Below are positions 1 through 7,580 of a stretch of DNA of 9,322 nucleotides, one piece after another. Within the stretch, counting starts at the first letter, position 1, and each line of letters starts with the position of its first letter. The notes under the pieces were generated by a model that did no database searches, was not told the DNA's origin, and saw nothing but the letters and a program-made list of their open reading frames with translations. The position numbers were made by a program, and so were the translations under genes. The DNA is from Candidatus Margulisiibacteriota bacterium. GTDB taxonomy: Bacteria; Margulisbacteria; WOR-1; JAKLHX01. The stretch covers positions 1 through 9,322 of the forward strand of contig JAKLHX010000032.1 in assembly GCA_022709925.1 (NCBI GenBank), given 5' to 3'.

Positions 1-76
1 CAAGAAAAAAGAACTCACCAGGAAGCTTAAGCTTGTTTCCGGTGTCGAGGCAAAACTGATCGAAATCTCTCTTTGA
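1..76 (+). CDS. 3' end of an unidentified upstream gene
   Basis: An open frame (codons from base 2) enters from the left edge and ends at TGA 74-76. The last 24 residues are visible, ending VEAKLIEISL; they are basic, then hydrophobic. The stop overlaps the next gene's ATG as TGATG, which is typical of translational coupling and indicates that an operon continues leftward out of the window. Too little is visible to name a family. The call rests on the overlap and the coding-like composition. Confidence 0.55.
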   Translation, partial: KKKELTRKLKLVSGVEAKLIEISL

Positions 77-963
77 TGAAGCTGATGCCCAAAAATAGAT
101 ATATCGCGTTCGCGATAGCAGGGGCTATCCTTGTCTTTCTTGCCGCAAACGCATATTTTTCTTGTGAAGCCGGCCGCGACCGTAAAAGGGCTTCCGCATT
201 CTCAAAAAGCGATTTTATGGAGAGCGCCAAACAGGAAATAGATGCCGACTTTGTAAAACTGCAGCTTCAGGACAGGAAAGAAAAAGCCGTCGGGAAGAGA
301 TATCATAAGATAATAAAAGGCAATCCTGACCTCAAGGAAATAGCCCTTACGTTCGATGACGGGCCGCATCCGAAATATACAAGAGAGCTCCTTGATATAC
401 TCAAAAAATACAACGTCAAGGCCACGTTCTTTGTCGTGGGCAAACAGGCCAAAAAATATCCTCATCTGGTAAAAATGCAAAAAAGACAAGGCCACGTTAT
501 AGGCAATCATACTTACGACCATGTGAACCTGCTTGCCGTGTCTACCCAGGAAGCTTTCATCCAGATAAAAGCTGCCGGAAAAACGATCGGCGCCCTTTGC
601 GGAAAGCCTCCTCATCTTTTCAGACCGCCCGGGGGCAATTACAACAGGGCCGTGATAGACATAGCCGAAGCTCTCGGTTATACGACAGTGCTTTGGACTG
701 CCAATGCGGGGGACTGTGCGAGCATAAGCGAGGGAGCTATAAAGTGGCGGATATACAGCAGGCTGGGGAGCGGCGGGATAATCCTTATGCACGACGGGAT
801 ACAAAAGACCCTCGATATATTGCCTGCTACCATAGAGAATTTAAGGTCAAAAGGCTATAAATTCGTGACCATCGAAGAGATGCTTGATCATAGGCATTTG
901 AAGCAACAGCAGGGCAATATCATAGACAGGATATGGGAGATGCTCTTTATAAGGGGCGACTGA
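76..963 (+). CDS. Membrane-anchored polysaccharide deacetylase (NodB domain)
   Basis: A 295-aa protein of the carbohydrate esterase 4 / NodB family, which removes N- or O-acetyl groups from cell-wall or exported glycans using a metal ion. One N-terminal hydrophobic segment (about residues 9-28) acts as a signal anchor; C30 follows it, but no clear lipobox is present. A charged linker leads to the NodB domain from about residue 88. Visible motifs are TFDDGP (92-97, catalytic base and metal Asp), HTYDH (145-149, metal His pair), RPPGG (183-187) and LMHD (237-240, catalytic His). The fourth motif is diverged (LWTANAGD, 207-213). Start ATG 76 overlaps the upstream stop; a TTG at 73 is a less likely start. 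No Shine-Dalgarno is evident, so coupling is likely. The substrate (peptidoglycan or exopolysaccharide) is unknown, and the gene is not obviously linked in function to the downstream metabolic genes. Confidence 0.93.
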   Translation: MKLMPKNRYIAFAIAGAILVFLAANAYFSCEAGRDRKRASAFSKSDFMESAKQEIDADFVKLQLQDRKEKAVGKRYHKIIKGNPDLKEIALTFDDGPHPKYTRELLDILKKYNVKATFFVVGKQAKKYPHLVKMQKRQGHVIGNHTYDHVNLLAVSTQEAFIQIKAAGKTIGALCGKPPHLFRPPGGNYNRAVIDIAEALGYTTVLWTANAGDCASISEGAIKWRIYSRLGSGGIILMHDGIQKTLDILPATIENLRSKGYKFVTIEEMLDHRHLKQQQGNIIDRIWEMLFIRGD

Positions 964-965
964 AC

Positions 966-994
966 TTGAACCTTAGAGATGCCTAATATATTAT
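966..994 (+). promoter_or_regulatory. Sigma70-type promoter, probably for a leaderless iorA transcript
   Basis: TTGAAC (966-971), a 17-nt spacer and TATTAT (989-994) fill the short gap between the deacetylase stop and iorA. Six bases separate the -10 box from the ATG, so the expected transcription start is at or within a base of the A of the iorA start codon (1001). No usable Shine-Dalgarno lies between them. This is inferred from consensus and spacing only. Confidence 0.55.
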
Positions 995-1000
995 GAGAAT

Positions 1001-2734
1001 ATGCCGGTGAAAAATAACCTTAATGCTCCTCATGCGTTGCTTTCAGGGGACGAAGCCCTTGCGCAGGGCGCTTATGAAGCAGGCGTAAAAGTAGCCGCTT
1101 CCTATCCGGGGACCCCTGCCACCGAAATACTCGAATACATGTCAAAGTTCGACGAGGTCGATTGCCAATGGTCCGTCAATGAAAAAGTCGCGTATGAAGT
1201 CGCCTATTCCAGTGCCGTTGCAGGAGTAAGGGCCATTTTTTCCGCGAAACATGTAGGACTGAACGTAGCGATGGATTCTATAATGACATCCGCTTATACA
1301 GGGATAAATGCAGGGTTCGTCGTCGTTACCTGCGATGAGCCGGGGCTCCATTCTTCACAGAACGAACAGGACAACAGACTTCTGGCAAAGATGGCAAAAC
1401 TCCCTTTGATAGAGCCTTCTTCTCCTTCTGAGGCGAAGGAGTTCGTGAAAAAAGCTTTTGAGATAAGCGAAAAGTTCGATACTCCGGTCATCTTGAGGCT
1501 CACTACCAGGATCGCCCACACAAAAGAGAACGTGCTTGTAGAGAAAAGGCAGGAGCAGGCAAAAAAACATTACCGGCCGTGTTTCGAGAAATATGTCATG
1601 GTGCCGAAGAACGCCGGAGCAAGACATGCAGAGCTTGAAAAACGTCTTGCAAGGCTAAAAAAATATAGCGGATCATCCTCTTTGAACGCTGTCGAGATGG
1701 GAGACAAAAAGATCGGTTTCATCACCAGCGGAGTGTCCTATCTTTACGCGAAAGAGATGTATCCGGGTGCTTCTTTCCTTAAGCTCGGCATGAGCTATCC
1801 TTTTCCCGAGGAGAAGGTCCGGGATTTTGTGAAAAAAGTGAAGACAGTTTATGTGATAGAGGAATTAGAGCCCTTCATCGAAGAGCAATGTAAGATTGCC
1901 GGGATAAAGATAAAGACAAAGGATGAGTCCTTCAGAGTGGGAGAGCTCCGGCCGGAGCATATCCCTTTGATAGTTGCCGGAGATAAAAAAAAGCACACCG
2001 AAAAACTTTCCAGAAAACCAGTGTTGTGCCCAGGATGTTCGCATCGGCCCGTGTTTTGGGTGCTGAATAAACTTAAATTGAACGTCGCGGGGGATATCGG
2101 CTGTTATACTCTCGGAGCTTCCGCACCATTGAGCGCTCTGCATACCTGCCTGTGCATGGGCAGCGGAGATACTATTTTGGAAGGGTTCACCAAAGTCCTC
2201 GGAAGGAACGTCGTCGGCGTAATGGGGGACTCGACATTTGTGCATTCGGGGATCACCGGGCTGATAAATCTGGCCTACAATAAGACCAATACGGTCTTGA
2301 TCATCCTCGATAATTCCACTACGGGGATGACGGGTTCACAGCCTCATCCCGCAACGGGGATAACCATAAAAGGCGAGAGGACTAAAAAACTTGTTCTTGA
2401 AGACATCTGCAGGGCGGCCGGAGCGGATAATGTCGATGTTATCGACCCGTTCAAGATCAAGGAACTCGAATTCCTTATAAAGAAAAGAACAGGCGAGGAC
2501 AAACTTTCGGTGATCATATCAAGATATCCGTGCAGGCTGGTAGAAAGAAGGAAAAGTTCCGCTCCTTTGTTTTTAATGGATAAATGCAAAAAATGCGGAC
2601 TGTGCCTTAAGCTGGATTGTCCGTCCATCAAAAAAGAAGATGACGGGTCGGTCTCCATAGATGCTGTCACATGCGTGGGCTGCAACCTTTGTGTCGATGT
2701 GTGCCCTTTCGGAGCGATACTGAAAAATGACTAA
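1001..2734 (+). CDS. iorA: Indolepyruvate:ferredoxin oxidoreductase, alpha subunit
   Basis: A 577-aa catalytic subunit of the oxygen-sensitive IOR complex, which interconverts aryl pyruvates (indolepyruvate, phenylpyruvate, hydroxyphenylpyruvate) with arylacetyl-CoA, CO2 and reduced ferredoxin. Domain order matches the family. It has an N-terminal POR-type domain (GDEALAQGAYEAGV near 16-29, then SYPGTPATEI), a middle domain, and a TPP-binding domain containing LCPGCSHR (342-349), GDIGCYTLG (364-372), MGDSTFVHSG (408-417) and LDNSTTGMTG (436-445). A C-terminal double 4Fe-4S ferredoxin domain follows. Cluster cysteines are C529, C532, C535, C540 (CX2CX2CX4C) and C558, C561, C564, C568 (CX2CX2CX3C). 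Length and motifs are complete. The stop overlaps iorB by 8 nt. The upstream 37-nt gap carries its own promoter and lacks a good ribosome binding site, so the mRNA may be leaderless when made from it. Confidence 0.97.
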   Translation: MPVKNNLNAPHALLSGDEALAQGAYEAGVKVAASYPGTPATEILEYMSKFDEVDCQWSVNEKVAYEVAYSSAVAGVRAIFSAKHVGLNVAMDSIMTSAYTGINAGFVVVTCDEPGLHSSQNEQDNRLLAKMAKLPLIEPSSPSEAKEFVKKAFEISEKFDTPVILRLTTRIAHTKENVLVEKRQEQAKKHYRPCFEKYVMVPKNAGARHAELEKRLARLKKYSGSSSLNAVEMGDKKIGFITSGVSYLYAKEMYPGASFLKLGMSYPFPEEKVRDFVKKVKTVYVIEELEPFIEEQCKIAGIKIKTKDESFRVGELRPEHIPLIVAGDKKKHTEKLSRKPVLCPGCSHRPVFWVLNKLKLNVAGDIGCYTLGASAPLSALHTCLCMGSGDTILEGFTKVLGRNVVGVMGDSTFVHSGITGLINLAYNKTNTVLIILDNSTTGMTGSQPHPATGITIKGERTKKLVLEDICRAAGADNVDVIDPFKIKELEFLIKKRTGEDKLSVIISRYPCRLVERRKSSAPLFLMDKCKKCGLCLKLDCPSIKKEDDGSVSIDAVTCVGCNLCVDVCPFGAILKND

Positions 2735-3209
2735 AAAGATAACTGATATACTTTTTTGCGGGACAGGAGGACAGGGAGTCCTTAAAGCGGCGGAGATATG
2801 CGCCGTTGCCGCAATGAAAAGCGGGCTGCACGCGAAAAAAACCGAAGTGCACGGTATGGCACAGAGAGGCGGTTCCGTTGAATCGCATGTAAGGTACGGC
2901 AAAAGAGTATTTTCTCCTCTTACCATTACAGGCCATGTTGATTTTCTGGTCCCTTTTGACAGGAGCGAAGCTGATAAAATGGCCGTTGAACTTAGCAAAA
3001 CCGGAATAAACCTGATAAAATATTTGGATATTTCAGAAAAAACTTTAGAGAACAGGTTTTTCCTTAATACGTTCATGGTCGGAGCTCTTTCGAGGTATCT
3101 TGATATAGCCGAAGAACATTGGATAGAGGCCATAAAGACCGTTTTTAAGGGAAAACATACGGATGAGAACATAAGGATTTTCTTGGAAGGCAGGTCGACA
3201 CGGATATGA
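2727..3209 (+). CDS. iorB: Indolepyruvate:ferredoxin oxidoreductase, beta subunit
   Basis: A 160-aa partner subunit of IorA, from the pyruvate/ketoisovalerate oxidoreductase gamma family. Visible signatures are the glycine-rich GTGGQGV (12-18) near the N terminus and GMAQRGGSVESHVR (43-56), both characteristic of this fold; NTFMVGALSRYL (114-125) fits the family's C-terminal half. At 160 residues it is somewhat shorter than typical IorB (about 190), mainly at the C-terminal end. Because both overlaps are tight, it looks naturally compact rather than broken. The start overlaps iorA by 8 nt (ATGACTAA) and the end overlaps the ligase gene through ATGA, so coupled translation should keep the two subunits in balance. 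Identity rests on adjacency to iorA as well as the motifs, since gamma-type subunits of related oxidoreductases look similar. Confidence 0.93.
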   Translation: MTKKITDILFCGTGGQGVLKAAEICAVAAMKSGLHAKKTEVHGMAQRGGSVESHVRYGKRVFSPLTITGHVDFLVPFDRSEADKMAVELSKTGINLIKYLDISEKTLENRFFLNTFMVGALSRYLDIAEEHWIEAIKTVFKGKHTDENIRIFLEGRSTRI

Positions 3210-4507
3210 TCTGGGAAGAAAAGATAGAATGCATGGCCCCGGCAGACCTAAAGAACATACAGTCCGAGCGTTTAAAAGCACTGACTGAGTATGTTTATAA
3301 GAACAATTCAGTATACAGGAAAAAGTTCGATGCTATCGGCCTGATCCCGTCTGATGTAAAGACGATCGATGATATAAGGAAGCTTCCGTTCACGGTAAAG
3401 GACGATATGCGGGACAGCTATCCTTTCGGATTATTCTCGATGCCTTCGAAGGACCTGTCGGAGATACACGTGTCCAGCGGCACCACCGGCAATCCGACCG
3501 TGGTCGGGTACTCTAAACAAGACCTTAAGCTTTGGTCCAACGTGATGGCAAGGTCTTTGTGTTGCGCGGGAGCTTTGCCGAAAGACACTATACAGATAGC
3601 TTACGGTTACGGACTTTTTACCGGAGGGTTCGGAATGCATTACGGCGCCCTTGAGATGGGGCTCTCCGTGCTGCCGACTTCGTCAGGCCAGACCAAAAGG
3701 CAGCTCAAGCTGATGAATGATTTTAAACCGAGGATATTGGCATGCACTCCTAGCTACGCGCTCTATATGCTGGAAGATGCCGCCGAAATGAAGATGGACC
3801 CGAGAAAGAGCTCCTGGGAGATAGGTGTGTTCGGAGCCGAGCCCTGGAGCGAATCGATGAGGCATGAGATAGAGGATAAATGGAACATGCTCGCGACCGA
3901 TATCTACGGCCTTTCCGAGATAATAGGGCCGGGCGTCGCGCAGGAATGCGCATACAAAGACGGGCTGCATATCTTCTCGGATGTTTTTTACCCTGAAATA
4001 ATAGATCCCGCGACGGGCGAGGCGGCACCCGAAGGCGCAAGCGGAGAACTTGTGATCACAACCCTTACAAAACAGGCGATCCCTCTAATAAGGTACAGGA
4101 CCAGGGATATAGTCAGCATTACTCATCAAAAATGCATCTGCGGCCGAACGTCCCCGAGGATAAGCAAGATAAAGGGCAGGACCGATGACATGATAATAAT
4201 CAGAGGAATAAACGTATTCCCGTCGCAGATAGAGCATGTGCTTCTAAGCGTTGAAGGCGTACAGCCGCATTACCAGATAATCGTCGACAGGAAAGCGGGC
4301 CGCCTTGATGAAATAGAGATAGACGTGGAAGTGGACGAAAAGTTCTTTTCCGATGAAATGAAAAAGCTTCAGGGTATCGAACACAAGATACAAAAGGAGC
4401 TCGAGTCGGTCCTGAGCGTTTTTGCAAAGGTAAGGCTTGTGGAACCGCGTTCGATCCCGAGAAGCGAAGGCAAGGCCAAGAGGATCATAGACAAAAGGAC
4501 GATATAG
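3206..4507 (+). CDS. paaK: Phenylacetate-CoA ligase family enzyme (AMP-forming)
   Basis: A 433-aa, full-length member of the PaaK branch of the adenylate-forming superfamily. It joins an aryl acetate to CoA through an acyl-adenylate, consuming ATP. Visible motifs are the phosphate-binding loop SSGTTGNPT (90-98), YGYGLFTGGFGMHYG (133-147), typical of PaaK, FGAEPW (209-214), DIYGLSE (232-238), the hinge region GRTDDMIIIRGINVFPSQIE (324-343) and EGKAKR near the C terminus, with K423 the likely adenylation lysine. C310 and C312, with their neighbours, form the short CIC element seen in many PaaK proteins. The start overlaps iorB by 4 nt (ATGA). Its place directly after iorAB points to aryl acetates (phenylacetate, indoleacetate, hydroxyphenylacetate) as substrates. 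Which acid, and whether the pathway runs toward amino acid synthesis or degradation, cannot be read from the sequence. Confidence 0.95.
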   Translation: MIWEEKIECMAPADLKNIQSERLKALTEYVYKNNSVYRKKFDAIGLIPSDVKTIDDIRKLPFTVKDDMRDSYPFGLFSMPSKDLSEIHVSSGTTGNPTVVGYSKQDLKLWSNVMARSLCCAGALPKDTIQIAYGYGLFTGGFGMHYGALEMGLSVLPTSSGQTKRQLKLMNDFKPRILACTPSYALYMLEDAAEMKMDPRKSSWEIGVFGAEPWSESMRHEIEDKWNMLATDIYGLSEIIGPGVAQECAYKDGLHIFSDVFYPEIIDPATGEAAPEGASGELVITTLTKQAIPLIRYRTRDIVSITHQKCICGRTSPRISKIKGRTDDMIIIRGINVFPSQIEHVLLSVEGVQPHYQIIVDRKAGRLDEIEIDVEVDEKFFSDEMKKLQGIEHKIQKELESVLSVFAKVRLVEPRSIPRSEGKAKRIIDKRTI

Positions 4508-4513
4508 AGGAGG
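4508..4513 (+). promoter_or_regulatory. Strong Shine-Dalgarno for the ACT-domain gene
   Basis: AGGAGG sits 5 nt before ATG 4519, straight after the paaK stop. It is the strongest ribosome binding site in the operon; most other genes there rely on overlap. This fixes the start of the ACT-domain gene and suggests independent initiation. Confidence 0.75.
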
Positions 4514-4518
4514 TCGAC

Positions 4519-4950
4519 ATGAAGATATCACAGATATCGGTTTTTCTGGAGAATAAAAAAGGCCGTTTATATGAGGTCTGCCGCTTGTTCGGGGAGAACG
4601 GGATAAATATAAGGGCGCTGACTATCGCAGAGAACGATGAATTCGGGATCTTGCGCATGGTCGTGAACGATCCCGAGAAAGCCATAAAAGTATTAAAAGA
4701 TAACGGGATAGTTGCAAAGCAGACGGAGATAATCGCCGTTGAGGTGGAGGATAAGCCCGGAGGTCTTGCCGGTATATTGAAAGAGCTCGAGGACAGCAAC
4801 GTGAACGTTGAATACATGTACGGCTTTGTCGAAAAACATACGGATAAAGCCCTCATGGTGTTCCGGTTCGACAATATAGACGAGGCCATAAAGGTCCTCA
4901 CTAAGAACAACATAAAGATCGTGGCGAAAAATGACGTTATCAAACTATAA
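4519..4950 (+). CDS. Tandem ACT-domain protein
   Basis: A 143-aa protein made of two ACT domains (about residues 3-67 and 72-139) and nothing else. Each begins with a beta strand followed by a ligand-loop glycine: ENKKGRL (11-17) in the first and EDKPGGL (77-83) in the second. ACT domains bind amino acids and usually act as allosteric sensors. Stand-alone pairs like this commonly sit beside iorAB and paaK in anaerobic bacteria and archaea, so a role sensing an aromatic amino acid and tuning the neighbouring enzymes is a reasonable inference. No DNA-binding domain is present, so any control would be through protein contact. It has its own strong ribosome binding site, and its 3' end overlaps the thioesterase gene by 20 nt. 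Confidence 0.92.
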   Translation: MKISQISVFLENKKGRLYEVCRLFGENGINIRALTIAENDEFGILRMVVNDPEKAIKVLKDNGIVAKQTEIIAVEVEDKPGGLAGILKELEDSNVNVEYMYGFVEKHTDKALMVFRFDNIDEAIKVLTKNNIKIVAKNDVIKL

Positions 4951-5350
4951 AAGGAAGATATATTATCACGATACCGATTGCGGAGGCGTCGTCTATTACG
5001 GGAATTATCTTAAGTATATCGAAGAAGCCAGGACCGATGTCTTTGAGCAGCTGGGGTTCTCCCTGAAAGAGCTTGCCGGAAAAGAGGATACATTGTTCGT
5101 CGCTGCACGCCAGGAGATCGATTACAAAAGCCCCGCTTATTACGGCGATGTCCTCGATATCAAGACATGGATAGAAGAGGTCGGCAGGGTAAAGGTCTGG
5201 TTCGTCCACAAGATCAAAGATCAAAACGGCAAAGAGATCGCGAGTGCAAAGACACTTATTGTTTTTGTGGACTCAAAGATAAAAAAGAAACGCATACCGG
5301 AGCACATCTCAAAACAACTTCATGGGATACTTATAGAACAAGATGCTTAA
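4931..5350 (+). CDS. YbgC-type acyl-CoA thioesterase (hotdog fold)
   Basis: A 139-aa single-domain protein of the 4-hydroxybenzoyl-CoA thioesterase/YbgC family, which hydrolyses short-chain or aromatic acyl-CoA esters. The family signature is clear near the N terminus: YYHDTDCGGVVYYGNYLKYI (residues 11-30), followed by EEAR. The second Asp (D16) corresponds to the catalytic Asp. The remainder has the expected hotdog strands (VAARQEIDYKSPAYYGD, 57-73). Length is normal. ATG 4931 lies 20 nt inside the end of the ACT gene with only a weak ribosome binding site, so coupling is likely. Next to a CoA ligase and an arylacetyl-CoA-forming oxidoreductase, it could release or limit arylacetyl-CoA. A Tol-Pal-linked or general housekeeping role is the alternative, though no tol genes are nearby. 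Confidence 0.93.
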   Translation: MTLSNYKRKIYYHDTDCGGVVYYGNYLKYIEEARTDVFEQLGFSLKELAGKEDTLFVAARQEIDYKSPAYYGDVLDIKTWIEEVGRVKVWFVHKIKDQNGKEIASAKTLIVFVDSKIKKKRIPEHISKQLHGILIEQDA

Positions 5351-5861
5351 TCACGTTGAAATAGAAGGACTGATCCGCGAAAAAGAGCTTGTAACCGGAT
5401 ATATAGACCTTGAGAAACAGCTTACTCCGAACGGTCTTGATATGACAGCCGGCAGAATATTCGCGTTCTGCGGACAGGGTGCGGTGGATTTCTCCAATAA
5501 AGAGAGGAAGATGCCAGAATGTAAAGAACTGGCCCCGGTCAAGGCTGACCCGAAGGATAGATACGGCTGGTGGGATCTCCCCAAAGGGGCATACAAAGTG
5601 ATGACGAATGAGACAGTGAACATGCCTAGCGACATGACTGCGCTTGCCTTCACAAGGACCACTCTTCTTAGGATGGGCGCTTTTACCCAGAACGGCGTGT
5701 GGGACGCGGGTTTTTCCGGGAAAAGCGAGTTCATCCTTGTCGTGGAGAATCCGGCAGGCATTAGGATAAAACAGAATGCCCGCGTGGTCCAGCTCGTTTT
5801 TGAAAAAATAACGGGTGCCGAAAAACTTTATAACGGCATCTTTCAGAACAAAGGATTATGA
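5343..5861 (+). CDS. dUTPase / dCTP deaminase family nucleotide hydrolase
   Basis: A 172-aa protein of the DCD-DUT superfamily, which keeps uracil out of DNA by hydrolysing dUTP or by deaminating dCTP. Visible features are QLTPNGLDMT (26-35), matching the family's Q-x-PNG-x-D element; AFTRTTLLRMG (102-112), like the phosphate-contacting SR/TTLLR element; GVWDAGFSGK (118-127), with D121 at the position of the catalytic or water-binding Asp; and a C-terminal NPAGIRIKQNARVVQLVF (136-153). The pattern most resembles the archaeal-type monofunctional dUTPase group (VWDAG followed by ENP) rather than typical dCTP deaminase, but the two are hard to separate by eye. The start overlaps the thioesterase by 8 nt (ATGCTTAA) and the end overlaps queH through ATGA. 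No functional tie to the aryl-acid genes is apparent. Confidence 0.87.
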   Translation: MLNHVEIEGLIREKELVTGYIDLEKQLTPNGLDMTAGRIFAFCGQGAVDFSNKERKMPECKELAPVKADPKDRYGWWDLPKGAYKVMTNETVNMPSDMTALAFTRTTLLRMGAFTQNGVWDAGFSGKSEFILVVENPAGIRIKQNARVVQLVFEKITGAEKLYNGIFQNKGL

Positions 5862-6403
5862 GCATAATCACCCCCATAGGCAACACGGTCCTTTTGCATG
5901 TCTGTTGCGGCGTATGCCTCGGCTGGCCGGTGCAAAAACTGCGGGACGAGGGCTATTGCGTGGTCGGGTATTTTTTCAATCCCAACATATCTTCCGAAGA
6001 AGAGTATTCAAAGAGGCTCGGCGCCGCAAAAAAGATGGCAAAAACATTGGAGATCGAGCTCATTGAAGGGGAATTTTTGCATAATGAATGGCTTAAGGCC
6101 ATAGCCGGATTTGAGAGCGAAAAAGAAGGCGGCAAGAGATGCGAGATCTGTTTCAGAATAAGGCTTGAGGAGACTTTTAAGAAAGCCGAAGAGCTTGGCC
6201 TGAAAAAAATCACCACGACGCTTACGGTAAGCCCCCATAAGGATTTTGATGTTGTTTCTACAGTAGGCAAGGGGATTAGCGAGAAAAGGTTCTTGCCGGT
6301 GGATTTTAAAAAAGAGGACGGATCTAAAAAGACCAGGGACCTGGCAAAGCGCAATAATATTTATTTCCAAAACTACTGCGGTTGCGAGTTCAGTTTTCGA
6401 TGA
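5858..6403 (+). CDS. queH: Epoxyqueuosine reductase QueH
   Basis: A 181-aa protein of the QueH (formerly DUF208) family, an iron-sulfur enzyme that replaces QueG in the last step of queuosine tRNA modification, reducing epoxyqueuosine to queuosine. All cysteine signatures are present: HVCCGVC (14-20; C16, C17, C20), GGKRCEICF (91-99; C95, C98) and YCGC (173-176; C174, C176) near the C terminus. Also family-like are GYFFNPNI (37-44), TTTLTVSPHKD (119-129) and VDFKKEDG (148-155). Length is normal. The ATGA overlap with the preceding gene makes it the last gene of the operon. The stop lies 3 nt from the stop of the opposing gene. No other queuosine genes are visible here. A companion enzyme for tRNA guanine exchange would be expected elsewhere in the genome. 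Confidence 0.95.
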   Translation: MSIITPIGNTVLLHVCCGVCLGWPVQKLRDEGYCVVGYFFNPNISSEEEYSKRLGAAKKMAKTLEIELIEGEFLHNEWLKAIAGFESEKEGGKRCEICFRIRLEETFKKAEELGLKKITTTLTVSPHKDFDVVSTVGKGISEKRFLPVDFKKEDGSKKTRDLAKRNNIYFQNYCGCEFSFR

Positions 6404-6406
6404 TCG

Positions 6407-7501
6407 TTAGGCAGGGAAAAGTTCCGGTCTGTTGGCCCAGACCCCTGCTTCTTTTATCAGCCATGAGAACGGATTAGTTGTCCATATTTGAGAGTCGTTA
6501 TCTGAAAATATGTCTACGAATGATCCCCCTGTCAGGTTAAGGCCGCGTTCTCTGCAAAGCTGAACGAGTCTTGGTGCATGCCAAGCCTGTGCTACCAAAT
6601 GTACAGGAGCAGCAGGGTCTGACAGATTGAGGTATTTATCCAGAACACCTTCGGAATTTATGTAAAAGCTTAATGCGGTTTCCGGTGCTAATGCCATCAA
6701 TATTGCCATGTTGAATTGTATTAAAGCTTCCTGCATCTTCGGGTCATTTTCCGGATCCCTTCTATGGGGTCCTGTATGATGAAAAAGGTTTATTATCGTT
6801 CTTTTTGGAGAACTTTCCAATGGCAATCTGTCCCCGGGTATTTGTGAGGGGTAATAAGAACTGGTCGGCAAGCTGTATTGCCAATGTTTCTCAAACATGA
6901 GAGGGTCAGCCAGAGCTTGATCTATCGCTTTCTCAACATTTTCTTCTGTCGATTTTGAAGAAACGCCAGGGATAAGGCCTGTTTTGGCCAATTCCGGTAT
7001 GCTTTTTATTTGGTATCCAGACTTTCCATCAGTTATATTTGGCGATATTGATATTCTGTTGACTTCAATGGGACCTCCTATTGATCGATCAAACAGAGCG
7101 TCGGCTATTTCCCATTGGGCAAAAATATTCCTAAACGCATGTGGCTTGAACTGCCCTCTCACCAAATTCTCTATATGAGATGCAATCGCTCTGTTTGCCG
7201 GGGTATTTGCTCCGAATGAAAAAGCTAGAATGTTCGTTCCCTTATGGTAAGGGCTCCCGAGACTTGTCATAAAGAATCTCTCGTTTGGTCCTTCGGAAAA
7301 ATCGAACAGTCTTTCTATCTGTCTTTTTGTGACCTCTATTCTTGTGTCTCCTCCGGGCTGGTGCAATGCTTCATTCAAGGATTCCATGTTAATTGGTCTT
7401 GCGGTTTGAAGGAATCGTCCCCCAAAAGCTGCTAAACGCTGACCGTTTGAGACTATTGTATGCGAGTCGAAAGGAATGTGAGAAAGAACCCTTGTTGTCA
7501 T
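6407..7501 (-). CDS. Uncharacterised 364-aa protein, weakly DUF218 (YdcF/SanA)-like
   Basis: I do not recognise this protein with certainty. It has no signal peptide, membrane segment or obvious metal motif. Two blocks recall the DUF218 fold: ILAFSFGANTPANRAIASHI (91-110), followed by FAQWEIADAL (127-136), and near the C terminus LVAQAWHAPRLVQLCRERG (302-320) with DSQIWTTNPFSWLIKE (336-351). In DUF218 proteins a similar N-terminal Gly-rich loop and a late H-x-x-R helix shape the active site. The exact chemistry of that family is unclear, and this match is by eye only. The central part (about 140-300) is unfamiliar. Start ATG (complement of 7499-7501) is supported by the Shine-Dalgarno GAGGTG (complement of 7507-7512), 5 nt away. 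Codon and residue use look less Lys-rich than the operon, which could reflect acquisition from elsewhere. It converges on queH with a 3-nt gap. Confidence 0.8.
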   Translation of the reverse strand: MTTRVLSHIPFDSHTIVSNGQRLAAFGGRFLQTARPINMESLNEALHQPGGDTRIEVTKRQIERLFDFSEGPNERFFMTSLGSPYHKGTNILAFSFGANTPANRAIASHIENLVRGQFKPHAFRNIFAQWEIADALFDRSIGGPIEVNRISISPNITDGKSGYQIKSIPELAKTGLIPGVSSKSTEENVEKAIDQALADPLMFEKHWQYSLPTSSYYPSQIPGDRLPLESSPKRTIINLFHHTGPHRRDPENDPKMQEALIQFNMAILMALAPETALSFYINSEGVLDKYLNLSDPAAPVHLVAQAWHAPRLVQLCRERGLNLTGGSFVDIFSDNDSQIWTTNPFSWLIKEAGVWANRPELFPA

Positions 7502-7555
7502 AAAAACACCTCAATGAATTATCGAGGGTTTTTGAGAAAAATTTCAGTTTGTCCG

Positions 7556-7564
7556 TGTTAAAAT
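7556..7564 (+). promoter_or_regulatory. Extended -10 promoter for tRNA-Arg(CCG)
   Basis: TGTTAAAAT is an extended -10 box (TGn plus TAAAAT at 7559-7564), 16 nt before the tRNA. No good -35 is seen at normal spacing, which extended -10 promoters can tolerate. The same TGTTA..AT form occurs before the other tRNA genes here. Confidence 0.45.
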
Positions 7565-7580
7565 CCATTTGTCAGCATGT

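Noticed and set aside
73..75. TTG start for the deacetylase
   Set aside because: The ATG immediately after it overlaps the upstream stop as TGATG and is the more likely start.
202..804. 200-codon minus-strand open frame
   Set aside because: It lies wholly opposite the deacetylase gene, whose catalytic motifs are intact, and shows no recognisable motif itself.
2727..3209. Truncated or frameshifted iorB, because the protein is short
   Set aside because: Both key motifs are present and the stop sits in an ATGA overlap with paaK, so the short length appears natural.
6401..6409. Intrinsic terminator between the convergent queH and 6407 genes
   Set aside because: The gap is 3 nt and I see no GC-rich hairpin followed by a T run on either strand near it. 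The same holds at 8516-8524.
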